From Mycolicibacterium sp. BiH015 (lineage in GTDB: Bacteria; Actinomycetota; Actinomycetes; Mycobacteriales; Mycobacteriaceae): 64,000 nucleotides of DNA. The stretch's first letter is position 1; each line of letters begins with the position of its first letter. The stretch spans positions 434,001 to 498,000 of the forward strand of contig NZ_JAQGCZ010000001.1 in NCBI RefSeq assembly GCF_027706845.1. Reading direction: 5' to 3'. The position numbers and the translations under genes are program-made. Shown here one piece after another: positions 1 through 12,016 of the stretch. The notes below the pieces were generated by a model that saw only the letters and a list, made by a program, of their open reading frames with translations, searched no databases and was not told where the DNA came from.

Positions 1-180
1 GATTCGTTCACCGGGCTGACGGGCGAGTTGGTCACACGGGTAACCGACGCAGGTGTCGAGTTCGCGACGTTCGTGCGGGTGGACGGCGCCGTAGCGCGAT
101 TCCTGTGGGACCGAGCACTCACAGCGCACCTCATGATCGTCGCCACGTTGCTCGCCGAGGCCGGGGAGCGCGTGCGCTAA
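1..180 (+). CDS. 3' end of an unidentified gene (partial)
   Basis: An open frame enters from the left edge and ends at TAA (178-180), giving the last 59 residues of a protein whose start lies outside the window. The fragment is a mix of polar and hydrophobic segments (for example TAHLMIVATLLAEAGERVR at the C-terminus) with no motif I recognise. It converges on hsaB and overlaps its stop codon by four bases. M. tuberculosis has nat just beyond hsaB in the same direction as hsaB, so this oppositely oriented gene differs from that layout. The alternative, a chance open frame, cannot be excluded. Confidence 0.5.
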   Translation, partial: DSFTGLTGELVTRVTDAGVEFATFVRVDGAVARFLWDRALTAHLMIVATLLAEAGERVR

Positions 181-743
181 AGCCAGGTGTCGTCGGTGGT
201 CGCGGTGAGGAAGGCTTCGAGGTCGTTGCGCCAATCGGCGGGTGTGTTCTTCTCCGGCTCGATGCCGGTGTACTGGCCCTGGTAGAACAGCAGCGGTCGC
301 GGCTTCCTCTTCGGGACATCCGAGAGCGAGTTCACGGCCCCGAACACCACGAAGTGGTCGCCGCCGTCGATCACCGAGTGCACCGAGCAGTCGATGTGCG
401 CCAACGAGCCGTCGATGATCGGGGAGCCGAGCTTCGATGGGCTCCAGTCGATTCCGGCGAACTTGTCCGGCTCCCGGGACCCGAAGCGGGCCGACACGTG
501 CTGCTGGTTCTCGTGCAGGATGTTGACGCAGAAATTGCCGCTCGCCTCGATGGCCGCCCAGGACCGCGAAACCTTGGTCGGGCAGAACAGCACCAGCGGT
601 GGTTCCAGAGACAGCGCCGCGAACGACTGGCACGCGAACCCCACGGGCGTGCCCTCGTGCACGGTGGTGATCACGGTGATGCCGGTGCAGAACTGCCCCA
701 GGACATTCCGGAACGTGCGCGGGTCGATGGGAGGATTCGACAC
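177..743 (-). CDS. hsaB: HsaB, flavin reductase of 3-HSA hydroxylase
   Basis: This 188-residue protein is the NADH-dependent flavin reductase that supplies reduced FMN to the oxygenase HsaA in cholesterol ring degradation. The sequence has the flavin-reductase-like fold signature: an N-terminal FRNVLGQFCTGITVITT block, then GFACQSFAALSLEPPLVLFC, and the DGGDHFVVFGAV strand near the middle. The GTG start (741-743) gives the family's usual N-terminus (SNPPIDPRTFR) and sits two bases after the hsaC stop, so translation is probably coupled. It is the last gene of the hsaA-hsaD-hsaC-hsaB operon read leftward. Confidence 0.93.
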   Translation of the reverse strand: MSNPPIDPRTFRNVLGQFCTGITVITTVHEGTPVGFACQSFAALSLEPPLVLFCPTKVSRSWAAIEASGNFCVNILHENQQHVSARFGSREPDKFAGIDWSPSKLGSPIIDGSLAHIDCSVHSVIDGGDHFVVFGAVNSLSDVPKRKPRPLLFYQGQYTGIEPEKNTPADWRNDLEAFLTATTDDTWL

Positions 744-745
744 GT

Positions 746-3726
<2,981 letters not shown>

Positions 3727-3767
3727 TGGTGTGCCTCCCGGGGCGTGCGAGCTGACGTATCAAAGAT

Positions 3768-3781
3768 TAGAACACGTTACG
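3768..3781. promoter_or_regulatory. KstR-type operator, hsaA side (one mismatch)
   Basis: The sequence TAGAACACGTTACG matches the KstR consensus TnnAACnnGTTnnA at all positions but the last. It lies 41 bases upstream of the hsaA start in the hsaA/kshB divergent gap, so it probably represses the hsa operon until a cholesterol-derived CoA thioester releases KstR. Confidence 0.75.
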
Positions 3782-3835
3782 ATTTGTGTCGAGTAGCGCT
3801 GTCCTGTGGACGCTGGACCTGCGCACATGCATTTC

Positions 3836-3849
3836 TGTAACCTGTTCTA
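3836..3849. promoter_or_regulatory. KstR operator, kshB side
   Basis: TGTAACCTGTTCTA matches TnnAACnnGTTnnA exactly. It ends 38 bases before the kshB start codon. With the box at 3768 it gives each arm of the divergent hsaA/kshB promoter its own operator. Confidence 0.85.
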
Positions 3850-3887
3850 GTTATGACCAACCTGAGCGTGGAGAGAGGGCCCCTCTT

Positions 3888-4964
3888 GTGACGGACGTTG
3901 CCGCCGACGAGCCGCTGGGCAGCCATGTCCTCGAACTCGAGATCGCCCACGTCATCGAGGAGACGACGGATTCGCGTTCGCTGGTGTTCAAGTCTCCCGC
4001 CGACGCTCCGGTTCCACCAGAGAAACTCCGCTATTCCCCCGGGCAGTTCCTGACGCTGCGTGTGCCCAGCGACCGCACCGGGTCGGTGGCCCGCTGCTAC
4101 TCGCTGTGCAGTTCCCCGTTCACGGGGGATCCACTGACCGTCACGGTCAAGCGGACCGCCGACGGATACGCCTCGAACTGGCTGTGCGACAACGCCCATG
4201 CCGGCATGCGGATGCACGTCCTCGCACCGTCGGGCACCTTCGTTCCCAAAACCCTCGACACCGATTTCCTGCTGCTCGCGGCGGGCAGCGGCATCACGCC
4301 GATGCTCGCGATCCTCAAGTCGGCGCTGTCGGAGGGCAGCGGCAAGGTCACGCTGGTCTACGCCAACCGCGACGAGAAATCCGTCATCTTCGCCGAGACG
4401 CTGCGCGACCTGGGCGCCAAATATCCCGACCGCCTCACCGCGATCCACTGGTTGGAAACCGTGCAGGGGCTGCCCAACGTGCAGGCGATGTCGGAACTGT
4501 TCGCGCCCTACCGCGGGCGGGAGGCTTTCATCTGCGGGCCGGGGCCGTTCATGGCCGCCGCCGAGGAAGCACTCAAGCTCGCCGGGACGCCGGCCGACAA
4601 GGTCCACATCGAGGTGTTCAAGTCGCTCGAGTCCGATCCGTTCGCTCGCGTCACCATTGCCGCCGATGATCCAGACAGTGACGAAGGCCCGGCCACCGCT
4701 GTCGTGACCCTCGACGGCACCACCCATGAGGTGACCTGGCCACGCAAGGCGAAGCTGCTCGACGTGCTGCTGGACAAGGGCCTCGACGCGCCGTTCTCCT
4801 GCCGCGAAGGACACTGCGGCGCCTGCGCCGTGCTGAAGAAGTCGGGCGACGTCGAGATGGAAGTCAATGATGTCCTGGAGCAGCAGGATCTCGACGAGGG
4901 GCTGATCCTGGCCTGCCAGGCGCACCCGAGAACCGATTCGGTCGAAGTCACCTTCGACGAGTAA
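3888..4964 (+). CDS. kshB: KshB, 3-ketosteroid 9-alpha-hydroxylase reductase
   Basis: KshB passes electrons from NADH through FAD and a plant-type [2Fe-2S] cluster to the Rieske oxygenase KshA, which starts opening of steroid ring B. The 358-residue protein has a flavin motif RCYSLCSSP (residues 69-76), the NAD-binding LLAAGSGITPMLAI segment, and a C-terminal ferredoxin domain with Cys305, Cys310, Cys313 and Cys343 (CX4CX2C then C). The GTG start at 3888 was chosen because it gives the known family length and follows GAGAGAGGG at 3871-3879. KshA is not in the window. Confidence 0.94.
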   Translation: MTDVAADEPLGSHVLELEIAHVIEETTDSRSLVFKSPADAPVPPEKLRYSPGQFLTLRVPSDRTGSVARCYSLCSSPFTGDPLTVTVKRTADGYASNWLCDNAHAGMRMHVLAPSGTFVPKTLDTDFLLLAAGSGITPMLAILKSALSEGSGKVTLVYANRDEKSVIFAETLRDLGAKYPDRLTAIHWLETVQGLPNVQAMSELFAPYRGREAFICGPGPFMAAAEEALKLAGTPADKVHIEVFKSLESDPFARVTIAADDPDSDEGPATAVVTLDGTTHEVTWPRKAKLLDVLLDKGLDAPFSCREGHCGACAVLKKSGDVEMEVNDVLEQQDLDEGLILACQAHPRTDSVEVTFDE

Positions 4965-4986
4965 CGAGGGGATTACCTTCATCACG

Positions 4987-5568
4987 ATGAACCGGCTTGC
5001 AGGAATGGCGGCGCTCACTCTGGCGGCGACGGCGGCGCTCGGCAGCGCACCGACGTCAGGCGCCGCGTCCAACACGGGCGTGTCCTCGATCCCCGTCGAC
5101 CCGGCCACCCAGATCCAGATGCACATCACCGCCAACTGCGTCGCGGCCGAGGCCAAGTGCTACTTCAACACCTCGGCCAACCTGCTGGGCCCCGGCGGCC
5201 CCACCGGGTTCCCCGGTGACACGTGGGCCCGGCAGACGGTGACGCTGCGGAGCTCCGATCGCGACGTCTATCAGGAAGCCTGGTACAGCGCCCCGGCGGG
5301 CGTGCCGCGAGAACTCAAGGGCGCCAACCACAACAACGTCTTGTCGAAGCTGTACAAGGGCCTGCGCGACGTCGAGATCTCGGTGACGACGTTCGGCGGC
5401 GGACCCATCCAGCGCTTCACGACCGACGGCGACTCCAGGCCCCTGGACTGGTCCACCGGCCAGCCCGCCACCGGTGCCGACTTCATCGCCTGCTCGCAGA
5501 TCCAAGTGGTCTACAGCGGCGTCAACCTGACCACCCCGACCGCCTGCGCCCAGACGACGTTCAGCTAG
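4987..5568 (+). CDS. Secreted mycobacterial protein of unknown function (Rv3572-like)
   Basis: The 193-residue product opens with a Sec signal peptide (MNRLAGMAALTLAATAALGS, likely cut after the alanine-rich stretch near residue 27). The mature part has paired cysteines (NCVAAEAKCYF; ACSQ...TACAQTTFS) suited to disulfides outside the cytoplasm. Position 22 bases after kshB matches the small secreted protein Rv3572 of M. tuberculosis, whose job is unknown. It probably shares the kshB transcript and so would respond to KstR. Its TAG stop and that of the convergent fadE34 share the four bases CTAG. Confidence 0.75.
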   Translation: MNRLAGMAALTLAATAALGSAPTSGAASNTGVSSIPVDPATQIQMHITANCVAAEAKCYFNTSANLLGPGGPTGFPGDTWARQTVTLRSSDRDVYQEAWYSAPAGVPRELKGANHNNVLSKLYKGLRDVEISVTTFGGGPIQRFTTDGDSRPLDWSTGQPATGADFIACSQIQVVYSGVNLTTPTACAQTTFS

Positions 5569-7703
5569 CGCGGCAGGCCGAGCAGCCGCTCGCCGGCCAC
5601 CGTGAGCAGGATCTGCTCGGTCCCGCCCGCGATGGTCAGGCAGCGCGTGTTGAGGAAGTCGTGCACCAGCTTGTCCACCACGACTCCCGCGCCTTCGGAC
5701 AGATCCATCCGGTACTCCGCCAGGGCCTGCCGGTAGCGGACACCGATCAGCTTCCGTGCGCTTGCCTGGGGCCCGGGATCCTGGCCGTCGACGGCGAGCT
5801 GCGCGATGCGCTGGTCGAGCAGCGAGCCAACCTGTGCCGTAACGATCAGCTGGCCGAGCTGATCTTGTTGCGCGCCATCGAGATCCAACTCTGAGACGAC
5901 GTGCAGCAGCTCCTCCATCGGATTGCCCAGCGCCGTGCCCTGGGCCATCGCGACGCGCTCGTTGGCCAGCGTGGTCCGTGCCAGCCGCCACCCGTCGTTG
6001 ACCTGTCCGACCACCATCTCGTCGGGGACGAAGACGTCGTCGAAGAACACCTCGTTGAAGAGTTCGTCTCCGGTGATCTCGCGCAACGGCCGGATCACGA
6101 TACCCGGGCTCTTCATGTCGACGAGGAAGTACGTGATGCCCTTGTGCTTCGGAGCTTCGGCATCTGTGCGGGCCAGGCACACCCCCCAGTGCGCCTTCTG
6201 CGCCGCCGACGTCCACACCTTCTGCCCGGTGAGCTTCCAGCCGGAATCATCCTCCGCACGAACGGCTTTCATCCGCAGCGCCGCCAGATCCGAGCCCGCG
6301 CCCGGCTCGCTGAACAGCTGGCACCACGTCAGCTCGCCGCGCAGCGTCGCGGGCACGAACTGCTCGACCTGCTCGGGGCTGCCGTGTTCGAGGATCGTCG
6401 GCACCGCCCACCAGCCGATCACCAGATCCGGCCGCACCACACCTGCGGCCGCCAACTCCTGATCGATGAGCAACTGCTCGGCCGGACCGGCGGCCCGCCC
6501 GTACGGCTTCGGCCAGTGCGGCGCCAGCAGTCCGGTGTCGGCGAAGGCGACCTGCCGCTTGTCTTGCGGCGCGGCAGCGATCTCGGCCACCTTGGAAGCG
6601 ATTTCGGGTCGCAGATCGGCCACCGAGTCGAGATCGATATGGAGCTCCCTGCGCAGACCCTGCTGCGTCAGGTCCGCCACCCGACGCAGCCACCGCGACC
6701 GGCCGCCGAGGAACTGCGCGATGCCGTAGGCCCGGCGCAGGTACAGGTGCGCGTCGTGTTCCCAGGTGATGCCGATTCCACCGAGCACCTGGATGCAGTC
6801 CTTGGCATTGGCCTTGGCCGCCTCGATACCGACCGAGGCCGCCAGCGCCGCCGCGATCGACAGCTGGGCCGCATCGTTTTCGCCGGCGGCGCGCGCCGCA
6901 TCCGACGCGGCGACCGACGCCTGCTCGGAGCGCAGCAGCATCTCGGCGCACATGTGCTTGATGGCCTGGAAGCTGCCGATCGGCTTGCCGAACTGCTCGC
7001 GCACCTTCGCGTACTCCGTCGCGGTGTTCAGCAGCCAGCGCGCCAGACCCGCCGCCTCCGCGGCCAGCAACGTCGCCGCGAGATCGACGACGCGCTGAGC
7101 CGGCACGTCCAGTTCCTCGGCGGGCGCATCCTCAAGGACGACACGCGCGAGGGGCCGGGAGAAGTCGGTCGCCTGAAGGGGTTCGATGGTCACCCCCGGC
7201 GCGGCGCCGTCCACCAGCAGCCACGTCTGCCCGGCGGGCAGAAGAAGCAATCCAGCGGCGTCCGCACCGAGCACGAAGGCCGCGCGGCCGGACGCCTTGC
7301 CGCCGGCGTAGGCGAGGTCGGCGTCGAGCGTCAGGCCTGCCGTGCGCTCCCCCGTCGCGAGGGCTTCGAGAAGTTCGGCCTGTGAATCCGGCAACACCAG
7401 GGTGGCCAACGCCGTCGTCGCCACCGGTCCGGGAACCAGCGCCGCAGCCGCCTCGTCGACCATCGCCGCCAGGTCGGCCACCGTGCCGTCCGCGCCGCCG
7501 TGCTCCTCGGGCAGCGCCACGCCGAAGATCCCTAGTTCAGCGAGTCTGCCGTACGGGGCGCGCCAGGCGTCGGGGTCACCGTGCTCGACATCGCGCGCGG
7601 CTTCGACGGCTGCGGACGAAGCGGCCCAGGTCCGCACCAGTTCTCGGGCGGCGGACTGTTCATCGGTGGCGACCGCCGAGGTGCGGGAAAGGCCAGTGGA
7701 CAC
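5565..7703 (-). CDS. fadE34: FadE34 (ChsE3), fused two-domain acyl-CoA dehydrogenase
   Basis: At 712 residues this is about twice the length of an ordinary acyl-CoA dehydrogenase, because two ACAD domains are joined in one chain, as in FadE34/ChsE3 of M. tuberculosis. The N-terminal half has GKPIGSFQAIKHMCAEM and the C-terminal half has TWCQLFSEPGAGSDLA, the FAD/substrate segment. The family oxidises steroid side-chain CoA thioesters in beta-oxidation. The GTG start (7701-7703) lies 42 bases from a perfect KstR palindrome shared with kstR. Confidence 0.9.
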   Translation of the reverse strand: MSTGLSRTSAVATDEQSAARELVRTWAASSAAVEAARDVEHGDPDAWRAPYGRLAELGIFGVALPEEHGGADGTVADLAAMVDEAAAALVPGPVATTALATLVLPDSQAELLEALATGERTAGLTLDADLAYAGGKASGRAAFVLGADAAGLLLLPAGQTWLLVDGAAPGVTIEPLQATDFSRPLARVVLEDAPAEELDVPAQRVVDLAATLLAAEAAGLARWLLNTATEYAKVREQFGKPIGSFQAIKHMCAEMLLRSEQASVAASDAARAAGENDAAQLSIAAALAASVGIEAAKANAKDCIQVLGGIGITWEHDAHLYLRRAYGIAQFLGGRSRWLRRVADLTQQGLRRELHIDLDSVADLRPEIASKVAEIAAAPQDKRQVAFADTGLLAPHWPKPYGRAAGPAEQLLIDQELAAAGVVRPDLVIGWWAVPTILEHGSPEQVEQFVPATLRGELTWCQLFSEPGAGSDLAALRMKAVRAEDDSGWKLTGQKVWTSAAQKAHWGVCLARTDAEAPKHKGITYFLVDMKSPGIVIRPLREITGDELFNEVFFDDVFVPDEMVVGQVNDGWRLARTTLANERVAMAQGTALGNPMEELLHVVSELDLDGAQQDQLGQLIVTAQVGSLLDQRIAQLAVDGQDPGPQASARKLIGVRYRQALAEYRMDLSEGAGVVVDKLVHDFLNTRCLTIAGGTEQILLTVAGERLLGLPR

Positions 7704-7744
7704 CGGGACTCCTAGCGTTTGGGCGAGAAGACGGTGCTTCCCAC

Positions 7745-7758
7745 TAGAACGTGTTCTA
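7745..7758. promoter_or_regulatory. KstR operator between fadE34 and kstR
   Basis: TAGAACGTGTTCTA is a perfect 14-base palindrome that fits the KstR consensus TnnAACnnGTTnnA at every fixed position. It lies 42 bases before fadE34 and about 140 before kstR, so it probably controls fadE34 and autoregulates kstR. Confidence 0.9.
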
Positions 7759-7899
7759 ATAGTGCCAGCGTTCGAGCGTCAAGTCGAACGCCATTACAGC
7801 AGGACACGTCGGTGTCGCGTCGGCACGGAGGTGAGAAATTCGTGATGGGCATGCGTATCGTTTTCTCAGAGATCGCATCACTAAGGAGCCACTCACCGC

Positions 7900-8586
7900 A
7901 TGTCTGGGACGTCCGAGTTGTCTGAGATATCCGGGGGTAAGTCACCGTCTGACTCCCGCCCACGTCAGGTCATGAACGTGGCGGTGCTGGCCGAATCCGA
8001 GCTGGGGTCCGAAGCCCAGCGGGAGCGCCGCAAGCGCATCCTCGATGCCACGCTGGCGATCGCGTCGAAGGGCGGCTACGAAGCGGTTCAGATGCGGGCC
8101 GTGGCCGAACGCGCCGACGTCGCCGTGGGCACGCTTTACCGATACTTCCCGTCGAAGGTCCACCTGCTGGTGTCCGCGCTGGGCCGGGAATTCGAACGCA
8201 TCGACGCCAAGACCGACCGCGCGGCACTGGCCGCAGGGGCGACGGCCTATCAGCGCCTCAACATCATGGTCGGCAAGCTGAACCGGGCGATGCAGCGCAA
8301 CCCGCTGCTGACCGAGGCGATGACACGGGCCTTCGTGTTCGCCGACGCGTCCGCCGCCGGCGAGGTCGACCACGTGGGCAAATTGATGGACTCCATGTTC
8401 GCCAGGGCGATGAGCGACGGCGAACCCACCGAGGACCAGTACCACATCGCGCGTGTCATCTCGGACGTGTGGCTGTCGAATCTGCTGGCCTGGCTGACCC
8501 GGCGGGCCTCCGCGACCGACGTCGCCAAGAGGCTGGACCTGGCCGTGCGACTGCTCATCGGAGACGGCGACCAGCCTAAGATCTAG
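7900..8586 (+). CDS. kstR: KstR, TetR-family repressor of cholesterol catabolism
   Basis: KstR is the TetR-type repressor of the upper cholesterol regulon, released by a CoA thioester of a steroid intermediate. The 228-residue product has the helix-turn-helix at about residues 62-84 (EAVQMRAVAERADVAVGTLYRYF) and a ligand domain close to the M. tuberculosis protein (RNPLLTEAMTRAFVFADAS; VWLSNLLAWLTRRASATDV). The ATG at 7900 follows AAGGAG (7883-7888). A second ATG at 7972 would give a protein nearer the shorter M. tuberculosis form. otsB starts three bases after its stop. Confidence 0.94.
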   Translation: MSGTSELSEISGGKSPSDSRPRQVMNVAVLAESELGSEAQRERRKRILDATLAIASKGGYEAVQMRAVAERADVAVGTLYRYFPSKVHLLVSALGREFERIDAKTDRAALAAGATAYQRLNIMVGKLNRAMQRNPLLTEAMTRAFVFADASAAGEVDHVGKLMDSMFARAMSDGEPTEDQYHIARVISDVWLSNLLAWLTRRASATDVAKRLDLAVRLLIGDGDQPKI

Positions 8587-8589
8587 GCC

Positions 8590-9348
8590 GTGAGCCTGCC
8601 GCCGGAGTTGCTGAACGTGATGGACTCGGCGGCGGCGACACCCCGGCTGCTGGTCACCTCGGATTTCGATGGCACCCTGGCGCCGATCGTCGACAATCCC
8701 GCCGACGCCCGCCCTCTGCCCGCGGCGGCAGCCGCGCTGATCGAGCTGGCCGCATTGCCGGCGACGTCGGCCGCACTGATCTCCGGACGCGCACTCCAGA
8801 CGCTGCGCGAGCTCTCCTCGATGCCCGAGACAGTCCATCTGGTCGGCAGCCACGGCGCCGAGTTCGAGGCCGGGTTCGCCCACCAGATCGATACGACGCT
8901 GTTACAGACCATCACCGACGCGCTGACGGCGATCGCGGCGGACAAGCCCGGCGTGGCCGTCGAGACGAAGCCGGCCAGCGTCGCGCTGCACGTGCGCAAC
9001 GCATCCGCCGCCGACGGTGAAGCGGCGCTGGCCGCCGCCTGGGATGCGGCGGCGCACTGGGACGCGCACGTGACGACGGGCAAGGCCGTGCTCGAGTTCG
9101 CAGTCGTCGCCACCGACAAGGGTGAGGCCGTCGACATCCTGCGCGGCGAGAAGGACGCGACGGCCGTGGTGTTCTTCGGCGACGACGTCACCGACGAGAA
9201 GGCCTTCGTTCGGCTCGGCGACTCCGACATCGGCGTGAAGGTGGGACCCGGCGACACCGCGGCCGCCTATCGCATCGACTCCCCTCACGAGGTCGCGGCC
9301 GCGCTGCGGTATCTCGCCGACCGACGGGCCGAAAGACCACTTGCCTGA
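8590..9348 (+). CDS. otsB: Trehalose-6-phosphate phosphatase
   Basis: This HAD-superfamily phosphatase converts trehalose-6-phosphate to trehalose. The 252-residue protein has motif I TSDFDGTLAPIV (nucleophile Asp and catalytic Asp), the GSHGAEFEAG cap region and motif IV FFGDDVTDEKAF. It is a short, stand-alone form. The GTG start is three bases after kstR, so the two may be co-transcribed although their roles differ. Confidence 0.9.
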   Translation: MSLPPELLNVMDSAAATPRLLVTSDFDGTLAPIVDNPADARPLPAAAAALIELAALPATSAALISGRALQTLRELSSMPETVHLVGSHGAEFEAGFAHQIDTTLLQTITDALTAIAADKPGVAVETKPASVALHVRNASAADGEAALAAAWDAAAHWDAHVTTGKAVLEFAVVATDKGEAVDILRGEKDATAVVFFGDDVTDEKAFVRLGDSDIGVKVGPGDTAAAYRIDSPHEVAAALRYLADRRAERPLA

Positions 9349-9396
9349 TCGGCAATATCGTTTGCGGCTCTTTCCTCCACGAATCACATTGGGAGC

Positions 9397-10008
9397 ATGA
9401 CTGATTCAGCGGTCGCTGCCGAGTGGGACGAGCGGTACACGACCTACGCCGATCGCATGCCCGACGACGCCCCGAGCGCGGTGCTCATCGAGGTGGCCGG
9501 GTTCCTCACGCCAGGAACCGCGCTCGATGTCGGCTGCGGTATCGGCGCCAACGCCATCTGGCTTGCCGCACACGGCTGGGACACGACCGCGCTGGACGTC
9601 TCCCAGGTCGCCCTGGACCGCGCCGCCGCGCGAGGTCGACGCGCGGGTGTCGACGTCCGATGGGAGTGCGGACGTCTTGAGGACGTCGCGGTTGCGCCAA
9701 GCGATTTCGTCGTCGCGCACTACCCGGCACTGCGCCATTCGCCCGGACAGGACGCCGAACGCGCACTGCTCGCGGCCGTCGCACCGGGCGGCGCACTCTT
9801 GGTCGTCCATCACGCGAACGTCGAGCTCGAATTGGCGAAGGCACACGGGTTCGACCCGTCCGACTACGTCAGCCACGACGACGTCGTCGGCGTCCTCGGC
9901 GACGGCTGGGACGTCACGGTCGAGCGTGACCGTCCCCGCGACGTGCCCGCCGGTCTCGACGGCCAGCACACCCACGACGACGTCATCGTGGCGCGCAGGA
10001 ACCGCTAG
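9397..10008 (+). CDS. Class I SAM-dependent methyltransferase
   Basis: A 203-residue Rossmann-fold methyltransferase. The SAM-binding motif I is ALDVGCGIGANAIWLA near residue 45, followed by motif II TTALDVSQVALDRAAARGR and the acidic SAM-ribose loop. This layout resembles the small TehB/UbiE-like methyltransferases of actinobacteria. The substrate cannot be read from sequence. Its TAG stop shares CTAG (10005-10008) with the stop of the convergent LacI-type gene. Confidence 0.8.
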   Translation: MTDSAVAAEWDERYTTYADRMPDDAPSAVLIEVAGFLTPGTALDVGCGIGANAIWLAAHGWDTTALDVSQVALDRAAARGRRAGVDVRWECGRLEDVAVAPSDFVVAHYPALRHSPGQDAERALLAAVAPGGALLVVHHANVELELAKAHGFDPSDYVSHDDVVGVLGDGWDVTVERDRPRDVPAGLDGQHTHDDVIVARRNR

Positions 10009-11105
10009 GCCGGCGGGCCCGACGTGCGTCCGCGGACCACTTCGGTGTCGAGGATCTCGATGACGGGCAGGCCGGTCCGCGGCGGACTGTGCAGGATTTC
10101 CCCTGCGCGACGGCCCTTCTCGACGCTCGGCTGGACCACCGTGGTGAGTCCACGCTGACGCGCCTCGGGCACACCGTCGAACCCCGTCACCGTGATCTGC
10201 CCGGGCACGTAGATGCCTTTCGCCCGCAGATGGTCCATCGCCGACAGGGCGAGCACGTCGGCCGTACACATCAGCGCCGTGATCCGAGGATTGGCCTCCA
10301 GGGCCACGTCGGCGCCCGCACCGCCGGACGCCGGCAGGTGCTCGTAGCTCTCGACGACGGTCAGCGATTCCGGATCCATACCCGCCGCGGACATCGCGTC
10401 GTGCACGCCGCGAATCCGTTCGCTCTGGACGTGGAAGTGCGGCGTCCGGACGCGCTCCGGGTCCGCCAGTGCCGGACCGGGACCACCGTGCGGCCAGTCG
10501 CGGCCCAACCGCATGGTGAGCAAGCCGATCTCGCGATGACCGAGCTCGATGACGTGTTCGGCGAGGCGGCGCATCGCGGCGCGATCGTCGATGCCGACAC
10601 GCGATGCGCCGGGAACACCTTTGGGCTGATCGACCACCACCACGGGGAGGTGCCGCTGCAGGACGGCCGGCAGGTAGGGGTCGTCGTCGGAGGCGGAGTA
10701 GACGACGAAACCGTCTACTCCGGCGGCCAGCACCGCCGCCGATCCGTCGGCGACGCTGCGGTTGGGCCCGACGGCGACCAGCAGCAGGCCCTGCCCGACC
10801 GTTTCGCACGACTCGGCAAGCCCCGCAACGAAATCGAGGGCCGCGGGGTCGCTGAACGAGTAGTTCAGCGGCTCGGTGATCACCAGGCCGACCGCCCCGG
10901 CCTTCCGGGTCCGCAGCGAGCGCGCCACCGGATCCGGACCGGGGTACCCGAGGCGCTTCGCGGTGGACAGCACCCGTTCTCGCAATTCCGCCGACAGCTG
11001 GTCGGGACGGTTGTAGGCGTTGGAGACCGTGGTGCGCGACACCTTGAGCTCAGCGGCGAGTGAGGCCAGGGTCGCGCGCCGCCGCGGCGTCGGACTCCTG
11101 GACAT
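10005..11105 (-). CDS. LacI-family transcriptional regulator (Rv3575c-like)
   Basis: A 366-residue LacI-type regulator. The N-terminal DNA-binding segment is TLASLAAELKVSRTTVSNAYNRPDQLSAELRERV, with hinge-region homology following (VLSTAKRLGYPGPDP). The remainder is a periplasmic-binding-protein-like sensor (AVGLVITEPLNYSFSDP; ITVTGFDGVPEA). The open frame continues upstream into znuB, so I chose ATG at 11103-11105, just before the HTH. The effector is unknown. Position corresponds to Rv3575c, which follows kstR in M. tuberculosis. Confidence 0.88.
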   Translation of the reverse strand: MSRSPTPRRRATLASLAAELKVSRTTVSNAYNRPDQLSAELRERVLSTAKRLGYPGPDPVARSLRTRKAGAVGLVITEPLNYSFSDPAALDFVAGLAESCETVGQGLLLVAVGPNRSVADGSAAVLAAGVDGFVVYSASDDDPYLPAVLQRHLPVVVVDQPKGVPGASRVGIDDRAAMRRLAEHVIELGHREIGLLTMRLGRDWPHGGPGPALADPERVRTPHFHVQSERIRGVHDAMSAAGMDPESLTVVESYEHLPASGGAGADVALEANPRITALMCTADVLALSAMDHLRAKGIYVPGQITVTGFDGVPEARQRGLTTVVQPSVEKGRRAGEILHSPPRTGLPVIEILDTEVVRGRTSGPPA

Positions 11106-11143
11106 GCTCCCCGAGGTTAGTGGATGCGGTCTCGCGAGACGCG

Positions 11144-12016
11144 TCATGCACCCGCGCGCGCCGCGGACCGCGAACTCGGCCGCGGCACCCGGCAAGCTGC
11201 CCACACCACCAGCCACACCGCGCATGCGATCGTGACGATCACGAAGCTCGGCGGCAAGTTGAACATCGCCGACAAGACCAAGCCCGCCCACACCGATGCC
11301 AGGCCGATGACCGCCGACACGGCCATGGCCAGGATCGGCCGCGCAGTCAGCATCAGAGCCGTGGCCGCCGGCGTCACGACGAGCGCGAAGAGCAGCAGTG
11401 TGCCCACCGCCTGAACCGCCATCGTGACCGTCACGCCGAGCAGAACCATGAACGCGATCGACAACGCCCGCACCGGGACACCCTTGGCCTCGGCCACCTT
11501 GCTGTTCACCGAGGTGAAGAGCAGGGGACGGAAGATGAACGCGACGCCGGCGGCGGTCAGGACGAGCAGCGCGAAGAAGGACAGCAGCTGCTGGGAACTG
11601 ATGGCCAGCAGGTTGCCGAACAGCACGTTGGTCAGCGTCGACGAATTGCGGGTGGCCAGTGAATTGAAGAACAGACCGAGGCCGGTCGCGAACGCGAGCA
11701 CGGTTCCCGTGGCAACCTCGCGATCCGAGGTCCGCTTGCCCAGCGCGCCGATCACCAGCGCGCCGCCGATGCAGAAGACGCCGAGCCCCGCCGCTGCGGG
11801 CAGACCGATCAGCACCGCACCTGTCGCCCCCGGAAGGCCGATGTGAGCCAGTGCGTGGGCGGCGAACGCGGAGTGCCGCACCACGATGAAGTAGCCCATC
11901 AGGCCGGCCGCGAGCGCCACGATCGTGCCGCCCATCCAGGCGTTGCGCATGAATGAGGAGCCGAGGATGTGCAGCCAGTTATCCTGATAGCCGAGCGCGA
12001 CGACCGTCTCGGTCAT
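11144..12016 (-). CDS. znuB: Zinc ABC transporter permease
   Basis: An ABC-3 family membrane permease of 290 residues with about eight hydrophobic segments, including MGGTIVALAAGLMGYFIVVRHSAF and IGLPGATGAVLIG near the N-terminus and ALVVTPAATALML near the C-terminus. It forms the channel for metal delivered by the ZnuA-type lipoprotein. Its ATG overlaps the znuC stop in an ATGA junction, as in tightly coupled operons. The C-terminal tail is arginine and serine rich. Confidence 0.9.
   Translation of the reverse strand: MTETVVALGYQDNWLHILGSSFMRNAWMGGTIVALAAGLMGYFIVVRHSAFAAHALAHIGLPGATGAVLIGLPAAAGLGVFCIGGALVIGALGKRTSDREVATGTVLAFATGLGLFFNSLATRNSSTLTNVLFGNLLAISSQQLLSFFALLVLTAAGVAFIFRPLLFTSVNSKVAEAKGVPVRALSIAFMVLLGVTVTMAVQAVGTLLLFALVVTPAATALMLTARPILAMAVSAVIGLASVWAGLVLSAMFNLPPSFVIVTIACAVWLVVWAACRVPRPSSRSAARAGA

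Noticed and set aside
11106..11291. N-terminal extension of the LacI-type regulator
   Set aside because: The added residues overlap znuB and precede the HTH without homology. ATG at 11105 gives the normal length.
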